Translations under genes and position numbers: made by a program | Assembly (NCBI GenBank): GCA_027021615.1 | Contig: JALUTY010000087.1 | Span: 1-64,000, forward strand | Source: a bacterium | Lineage (GTDB): Bacteria; Desulfobacterota; Deferrisomatia; Deferrisomatales; Deferrisomataceae | Direction: 5' to 3' | DNA: 64,000 bases | Notes under the pieces: generated by a model | Seen by the model: the letters and a program-made list of their open reading frames with translations, nothing else | Databases searched by the model: none | What the model was told of the DNA's origin: nothing | Part shown: positions 59,982 to 64,000 of the stretch, one piece after another | Layout: every line of letters begins with the position of its first letter | Position numbering within the stretch: the stretch's first letter is position 1

Positions 59982-60164
59982 ATGCCCATCGTGAACATCG
60001 ACTGGCTCGAGGGCCGCACCGTGGAGCAGAAGCGGGAGATCTCCCGCCGGGTCACCGAGGTCATTGTGGAGGTGAGCGGGTGCCCGCCCGAGGCGGTAAC
60101 CGTGATCTTCACCGACCACCCCCGCCACGACATCGCCAAGGCGGGAAAGCTCCTCTCGGACTGA
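59982..60164 (+). CDS. 4-oxalocrotonate tautomerase-family protein
   Basis: A 60-aa protein beginning MPIVNIDWLEGRTVEQKREI. Pro2 (Pro1 after Met removal) is the catalytic base of this family, and VTVIFTDHPRHDIAKAG fits the second strand. Length is typical. The substrate is unknown. It is followed after one nucleotide by the hydrolase gene, so the two form an operon. GGAGGA precedes the ATG. Confidence 0.9.
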   Translation: MPIVNIDWLEGRTVEQKREISRRVTEVIVEVSGCPPEAVTVIFTDHPRHDIAKAGKLLSD

Positions 60165-60165
60165 G

Positions 60166-61023
60166 GTGGAGCCCCGGCTCGAGACCGTCCGGTACCTCGC
60201 GCCCAGCGGGTTCCGGCGGCTCGCGCTCTGGGACTGGGGAGACCCGGTCAACCCGGAGGCGGTGGTCTGCGTCCACGGTCTCACCCGCACCGGGCGGGAC
60301 TTCGATCCCCTGGCCCGGACCCTATCGAGAAGGTTCCGGGTGGTCTGCCCCGACATGCCCGGCCGAGGCCAGAGCGACTGGCTCGCCGGACCGGAGGAGT
60401 ACGCCTACCCCGTGTACCTCCAGGCACTGGCCTGTCTGCTGGCCCGCCTGGGCGTCCGGGAGGTGAGATGGGTGGGCACTTCCATGGGTGGGCTCCTGGG
60501 CATGATGCTGGCGGCCGAGCCCGGTACCCCTTTGTGCCGACTCGTCCTGAACGACATCGGCCCGCTCGTGCCGGCGGCCGCCCTTGAGCGAATCGCCGGG
60601 TACGCCGGCGCTGACCCCCGGTTTGCCGACCTGGCCGAGGCCGAGAGCTACCTGCGCCGGGTCCATGCCCCGTTCGGTCTGCTGGCCGACGACGAGTGGG
60701 CCGAGCTTGCCCGCCACAGCGTCCGGGTCCTTCCTGAGGGCGGGTACGCCCTCCACTATGACCCTGCCATCGGGAAAACCCTGGGCACGGGCCCTTGGGA
60801 GGACGTGGACCTCTGGGAGGTGTGGGAACGGGTGACATGCCCCGTGCTCGTGCTCCGCGGCCGGGAGTCGGACGTGCTGCCTCCTCCCGTGGCGGAGCGG
60901 ATGAGCGGGGGGGCGGGCGTGGACCTCGTGGAGTTCCCAGGCGTCGGACATGCGCCCGCGCTTCGCGCCGGGGATCAGATCGAGGCCGTGGTCCGGTGGT
61001 TGACCCCGGACCCGAATGTTTGA
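60166..61023 (+). CDS. Alpha/beta hydrolase
   Basis: A 285-aa protein with the fold's landmarks: VVCVHGLTRTGRDFDPLART (oxyanion loop), VGTSMGGLLGMML (nucleophile Ser), LVLRGRESDVLPP (acid) and EFPGVGHAPALRAG (His). The substrate is unknown; co-transcription with a tautomerase hints at an aromatic- or keto-acid pathway. GTG start at 60,166, 1 nt after the tautomerase stop. Confidence 0.88.
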   Translation: MEPRLETVRYLAPSGFRRLALWDWGDPVNPEAVVCVHGLTRTGRDFDPLARTLSRRFRVVCPDMPGRGQSDWLAGPEEYAYPVYLQALACLLARLGVREVRWVGTSMGGLLGMMLAAEPGTPLCRLVLNDIGPLVPAAALERIAGYAGADPRFADLAEAESYLRRVHAPFGLLADDEWAELARHSVRVLPEGGYALHYDPAIGKTLGTGPWEDVDLWEVWERVTCPVLVLRGRESDVLPPPVAERMSGGAGVDLVEFPGVGHAPALRAGDQIEAVVRWLTPDPNV

Positions 61024-61114
61024 CCCCGCAAAATCGGCTCTGGAAATCTTCTCCCGGATCCCCTATCCTCCGCGCGGACCTTCCCCGCCCCCCTCTAAAC
61101 CCGAGGGAGAAGCC

Positions 61115-62230
61115 GTGAGCGAACGCGCCCGAAGAGTGCTCGGCGTACTGGCCGTCCTCTGCCTCCTGTACCTCTTCCTGGTCAGCATCGGCATGGTGGG
61201 GACCGCGTTCAAGCTGGCGGGCAAGGGGCTTGCCAAGGAGATCTTCGGGTTCGCCTCGAACCCCCTGACCGGCCTGTTCATCGGGATCTTCGCCACCTCG
61301 CTGGTGCAGAGCTCCTCCACCACCACCTCGATCGTGGTGGGGCTGGTGGCCGGGGGGATGCCGGTGAACACGGCGATCCCGATCATCATGGGAGCCAACA
61401 TCGGCACCAGCGTCACGAACACCCTGGTGAGCCTGGGCCACATCTCCCGCACCAACGAGTTCGAGCGGGCGTTCGCCGCCTCCACGGTGCACGACTTCTT
61501 CAACCTGCTGTCCGTGCTCGTGCTGTTCCCCCTGCAGTACGTTACCGGGTTCCTGGGCCACCTGGCCCACGGGCTGGCCGGGGCCGTGACCGGCGGCTCC
61601 GACCTCCAGTTCCACAGCCCCCTCAAGGCGGTGGTGAAACCCACGGTCCACCTGCTGGTGAACCTGGTGGGCGGGCTCACGCAGACCAAGATCCTTCACG
61701 CGGCCGCGGTGGTGGTGCTGGCCGGGGTGCTCCTGTTCATCTCCTTGAAGTACATGACCGCCATCCTGCGCGGCCTGGTCATGGAACGGGCGTCCGGGTT
61801 CTTCGAGCGCACGATCTTCCGCAACGCCCTCACCGCCTTCGTGGTGGGCATCCTGCTGACCGTCGGCGTCCAGAGCAGCTCCATCACCACCTCGGTGATC
61901 GTGCCCCTGGCCGGGGCCGGGCTCCTGACCCTGGAGCAGATCTATCCCTACACCCTGGGCGCCAACGTGGGCACCACGGTGACCGCGATCCTGGCTTCGC
62001 TGGCGGTGCCCGAGCACTTCACGGCGGCCGTGACCACCGCGTTCTCCCACCTGCTGTTCAACGTGTGCGGCATCATCGCGATCAACATCCTCCCGCCCAT
62101 ACGCCGGCTTCCCCTGCGGTTGGCCCGCACGCTGGCCGGCCAGGCCGCCCGGAGGAAATGGGTGCCTGTTTTGTACATTCTCGTGGTATTCTTTCTTATC
62201 CCCCTTTCCCTGATTCTTGCGACCCGGTGA
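61115..62230 (+). CDS. Na+/phosphate symporter
   Basis: A 371-aa membrane protein with the duplicated Na/Pi cotransporter repeats: ATSLVQSSSTTTSIVVGLVA and TVGVQSSSITTSVIVPLAG, each with the QSSS motif, and ANIGTSVTN / ANVGTTVTA. It moves phosphate into the cell with sodium. The PhoU-like gene starts 4 nt after its stop. GTG at 61,115 with GAGGGAGA is preferred over an ATG at 61,016 that lacks a ribosome site and overlaps the hydrolase. Confidence 0.9.
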   Translation: MSERARRVLGVLAVLCLLYLFLVSIGMVGTAFKLAGKGLAKEIFGFASNPLTGLFIGIFATSLVQSSSTTTSIVVGLVAGGMPVNTAIPIIMGANIGTSVTNTLVSLGHISRTNEFERAFAASTVHDFFNLLSVLVLFPLQYVTGFLGHLAHGLAGAVTGGSDLQFHSPLKAVVKPTVHLLVNLVGGLTQTKILHAAAVVVLAGVLLFISLKYMTAILRGLVMERASGFFERTIFRNALTAFVVGILLTVGVQSSSITTSVIVPLAGAGLLTLEQIYPYTLGANVGTTVTAILASLAVPEHFTAAVTTAFSHLLFNVCGIIAINILPPIRRLPLRLARTLAGQAARRKWVPVLYILVVFFLIPLSLILATR

Positions 62231-62234
62231 GCCC

Positions 62235-62924
62235 ATGTGGAAGGAACTGATCAAGATCTGGACCTCCCAGAGCCTGCTGGACCAGGCGTGGAAGGAGTCG
62301 TTCGACGCCCTGGAGATCGACCGGAAGATGTTCCTGGAGGCCGTGCGCATCCTCCGGGAGAGCGACGACCAGGAGCTGGCGTCCGAGATCCGGGAGATGG
62401 ACCGGCAGGTCAACAAGTACGAGCGCGACGTCCGGCGCAAGGTGATGACCCACTGCGCGGTCACCGGGACCGGCACGGCCGACCTGCCCAGCGCCATGGT
62501 GCTGGTGTCGATCATCATCGACATCGAGCGTATCGGCGACTACTGCAAGAACATCGTGGACCTGGCCCGGCACCATCCCCAGACCCTCTCTGCCGGGCCT
62601 TACGAGACCGACCTGGGCGAGGTGGAGAAGGAGCTCAAGGACCGGTTCGCCCGCACCATCGAGGTGCTGCACCACCACCACGTGGAGGGCGCCCGGGAGC
62701 TGATGGCCACCTACCGCACCGAGGTGGGGTCGGTGTGCGACCGGATCGTGCACGGCGTGGTGGGCGGGGAGAACCCCGAGTTCTCCGCGGCCGACGCGGC
62801 CACCCTGGCCCTGTACGCCCGGTACCTCAAGCGGATCACCGCCCACCTGAAGAACGTGGCCTCCAGCGTCGTGAACCCGTTCCCCCGCATCGGGTTCAAG
62901 GAGAAACGGCCGAAGAACCCTTAG
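62235..62924 (+). CDS. PhoU-like protein
   Basis: A 229-aa helical protein with two PhoU-type halves: REMDRQVNKYERDVRRKVMT, MVLVSIIIDIERIGDYCKNI (metal-binding E/DxxxD pattern) and a second set around YARYLKRITAHLKNVASSVV. It probably controls the Na/Pi symporter it is encoded with. ATG at 62,235. Confidence 0.9.
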   Translation: MWKELIKIWTSQSLLDQAWKESFDALEIDRKMFLEAVRILRESDDQELASEIREMDRQVNKYERDVRRKVMTHCAVTGTGTADLPSAMVLVSIIIDIERIGDYCKNIVDLARHHPQTLSAGPYETDLGEVEKELKDRFARTIEVLHHHHVEGARELMATYRTEVGSVCDRIVHGVVGGENPEFSAADAATLALYARYLKRITAHLKNVASSVVNPFPRIGFKEKRPKNP

Positions 62925-62946
62925 GACCCCTGGCCTGGGAGGCGAT

Positions 62947-62979
62947 GCGGGCCGCCCTGGGGGCGGCCCGCTTGCGTTT
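62947..62979 (+). terminator. Terminator after PhoU-like gene
   Basis: An 11-bp perfect GC stem, GCGGGCCGCCC / GGGCGGCCCGC with a TGG loop (62,947-62,971), is followed by TTGCGTTT. The weak T tail suggests an imperfect intrinsic terminator ending the symporter-PhoU transcript. Confidence 0.65.
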
Positions 62980-63046
62980 GGCAAGGTTGCACGGGCCGGA
63001 GGCCCGGGTACGGTTCCCCCCACACCCCAGCCCGGAGGAGCCCCCC

Positions 63047-63655
63047 ATGGCCACCCTGGAGATCTTCTTCGACTACGTCTGACCCTGGTGCTACTTCGAC
63101 ACCGTGGGTGTCGCCGCTGTGGAGCGCGATCTGGGAGTCGAGACCCGTTGGCTTCCGTTTCCCCTGCATCCCGAGACTCCAGACGAGGGGCTTCCGTTGG
63201 ACGAGCTCTTCGGTGGCCGGGTGGACGTGCCCGCCATGCTGGAGCGGGTGCGTCGCGTGGCCCAGGCCCTGGGGCTTCCCGTGGGGGAGCGGGCCCGGAC
63301 CTTCAACACTCGCAGGGTGCAGGAGCTGGGGCTCTGGGCCGAGGACGAGGGGAGGGGGGCGGCATTCCGCGACGTCGCGTTCCGAGCATACTTCGCCGAG
63401 GGTCGAAACCTGGCCGATCGTGAGGTGCTGAGGGATCTCGCTGAGACCGCCGGCCTCGACTCGGCAGAGGCGTTGAGGGTTCTGGGCTCCAGCCGCTATG
63501 CCCCGGCCCGAGAGAGGGCCTGGGCCGAGGCCTGGCGGCGGAGGGTGCGGGCCGTGCCCACCCACTTCCTGGGTCGGGCCGTGGCCGAGGGGTTTCACCC
63601 GCCCGACGAGCTGGCAGCGTGGGTCCGCCGTTTCCTGCCGGCCTGCGACCCATAG
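63047..63655 (+). CDS. DsbA/FrnE-like selenoprotein (TGA = selenocysteine)
   Basis: ATG at 63,047 with GGAGGAG 6 nt upstream opens MATLEIFFDYV, then an in-frame TGA (63,080-63,082, codon 12), then PWCYFDTVGVAAVERDL and 183 further residues in the same frame to 63,655 (202 aa). Proteins of the DsbA/FrnE/HCCA-isomerase thioredoxin family read 'FFDYVCPWC' here, so TGA replaces exactly the first active-site Cys (UPWC). The remainder is family-like (VPTHFLGRAVAEG near the C-terminus carries the cis-Pro loop). A hairpin fitting a bacterial SECIS lies just downstream. It is probably a thiol-disulfide oxidoreductase; there is no signal peptide. Alternative: nonsense mutation or sequencing error. Confidence 0.82.
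63080..63113 (+). promoter_or_regulatory. Candidate bacterial SECIS element
   Basis: After the TGA, a 14-nt gap leads to a 6-bp perfect stem CGACAC (63,097-63,102) / GTGTCG (63,108-63,113) with loop CGTGG. The loop begins 20 nt after the TGA and has G in its second position. This agrees with published rules for bacterial SECIS (UGA-to-loop distance 16-37 nt, G in the first two loop positions). Confidence 0.65.
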
Positions 63656-63712
63656 ATCTGTGGCCAAAATCTCTCCACTGGGCTCATGGTACTATTAACC
63701 TGGCAGCGATAA

Positions 63713-63738
63713 AGACGCGCTCTGGGGCGCGTCTATTT
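63713..63738 (+). terminator. Terminator after selenoprotein gene
   Basis: AGACGCGC (63,713-63,720) pairs with GCGCGTCT (63,727-63,734) around TCTGGG and is followed by ATTT. The T tail is short. The 142-bp gap 63,656-63,797 is relatively AT-rich and otherwise empty. Confidence 0.55.
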
Positions 63739-63797
63739 AGCCGGGGTATCAGTATCCTTGGGCACCGAGAGGGGCAGGATTCTCGGATCGGGGTCCC

Positions 63798-64000
63798 ATG
63801 CGTCTGTTCGTGTTCCTGGGCGTCGCCTTGTCCGTGTACGCGGCGATGCACGCGGTCGTGTACTGGGCCTTGCGGCCGATCTGGGCGGGGGCACCCCGGG
63901 CGGGAGCAGGCGTTGCGGCATGGATGGCCGCCATGGTCGCGGCGCCGGTGGCCGTGCGGCTCCTGGACCGGGCAGGCCTGGAGGCCGTGGCCCGGCCCCT
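63798..64000 (+). CDS. Partial gene, membrane-anchored N-terminus
   Basis: An open frame from ATG 63,798 to the window edge (67 residues). It begins MRLFVFLGVALSVYAAMHAV and has a second hydrophobic stretch VAAWMAAMVAAPVAV. The opening resembles that of membrane-anchored metallophosphoesterases (YkuE type), but no catalytic motif is inside the window, so this is a guess. The recognisable ribosome site is weak. Confidence 0.55.
   Translation, partial: MRLFVFLGVALSVYAAMHAVVYWALRPIWAGAPRAGAGVAAWMAAMVAAPVAVRLLDRAGLEAVARP

Noticed and set aside
61016-61114. N-terminal extension of the Na/Pi symporter from ATG 61,016
   Set aside because: No ribosome site, proline-rich non-family residues and overlap with the hydrolase stop; GTG 61,115 has GAGGGAGA.
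63104-63655. Gene starting at the GTG at 63,104
   Set aside because: That start drops the redox motif and first strand of the fold and has no ribosome site; the in-frame ATG at 63,047 read through TGA fits the family.

Overview
The window looks like a chromosome segment of a very GC-rich deltaproteobacterium (Desulfobacterota; a Deferrisoma-like thermophilic anaerobe would fit). This is an inference from gene content: a type III CRISPR system, a Mo-bisMGD oxidoreductase, acetoin dehydrogenase with the LipS1/LipS2 lipoylation route, and a selenoprotein. No rRNA or tRNA gene was recognised.

1-19,147 is a type III-B CRISPR-Cas island, all transcribed leftwards. The left edge cuts into a CRISPR array (ten identical 37-nt repeats in view). 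To its right lie cmr6-cmr5-cmr4-cmr3-cmr2(cas10)-cmr1, a cas2-cas1 pair whose Cas1 has lost its catalytic residues, a CARF(NE0113)-winged-helix protein, a CARF-adenosine deaminase (Cad1), a second cas1-cas2 pair with an intact Cas1, cas6, and a CARF-HEPN protein. Cas10 keeps its GGDD cyclase motif, so cyclic oligoadenylate would be the signal for three CARF proteins. The leaders of cmr1 and of the CARF-HEPN gene share one organised sequence element.

19,148-24,000 holds a Tat-exported molybdopterin oxidoreductase facing an AraC regulator, a MaoC-like protein and a Cys-rich ferredoxin.

24,007-43,300 is a lipoate-centred block. A sigma54 promoter in front of acoC, with an AcoR-type activator nearby, would drive E2, a Lin0512 protein, E1alpha, E1beta, AcoX, lipoamide dehydrogenase, two lipoate-ligase-like proteins (one fused to DUF116), a LipT-like flavoprotein and the radical SAM lipoyl synthases LipS1/LipS2. 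Beyond a repeat element come two GcvH-like lipoyl carriers flanking a GlcD-like flavoprotein and a CCG Fe-S protein.

43,432-52,400 is an Mrp-type cation/proton antiporter operon with three NuoL/M/N-like subunits and a split MrpA. It is headed by a RelA/SpoT-domain alarmone synthetase and a structured leader. 52,782-64,000 is housekeeping: PpiD-type chaperone, ChaN-like protein, orphan FlgC-like protein, adenine deaminase plus hypoxanthine phosphoribosyltransferase (adenine to IMP), a glycosyltransferase, tautomerase, hydrolase, Na/Pi symporter plus PhoU. It ends with a DsbA-like gene whose first active-site Cys codon is TGA (probable selenocysteine).

Intergenic spaces carry dispersed repeats: tandem GGACGCT-type tracts, a 265-bp element in two copies, and a repeat bracketing the cmr/cas1 block.
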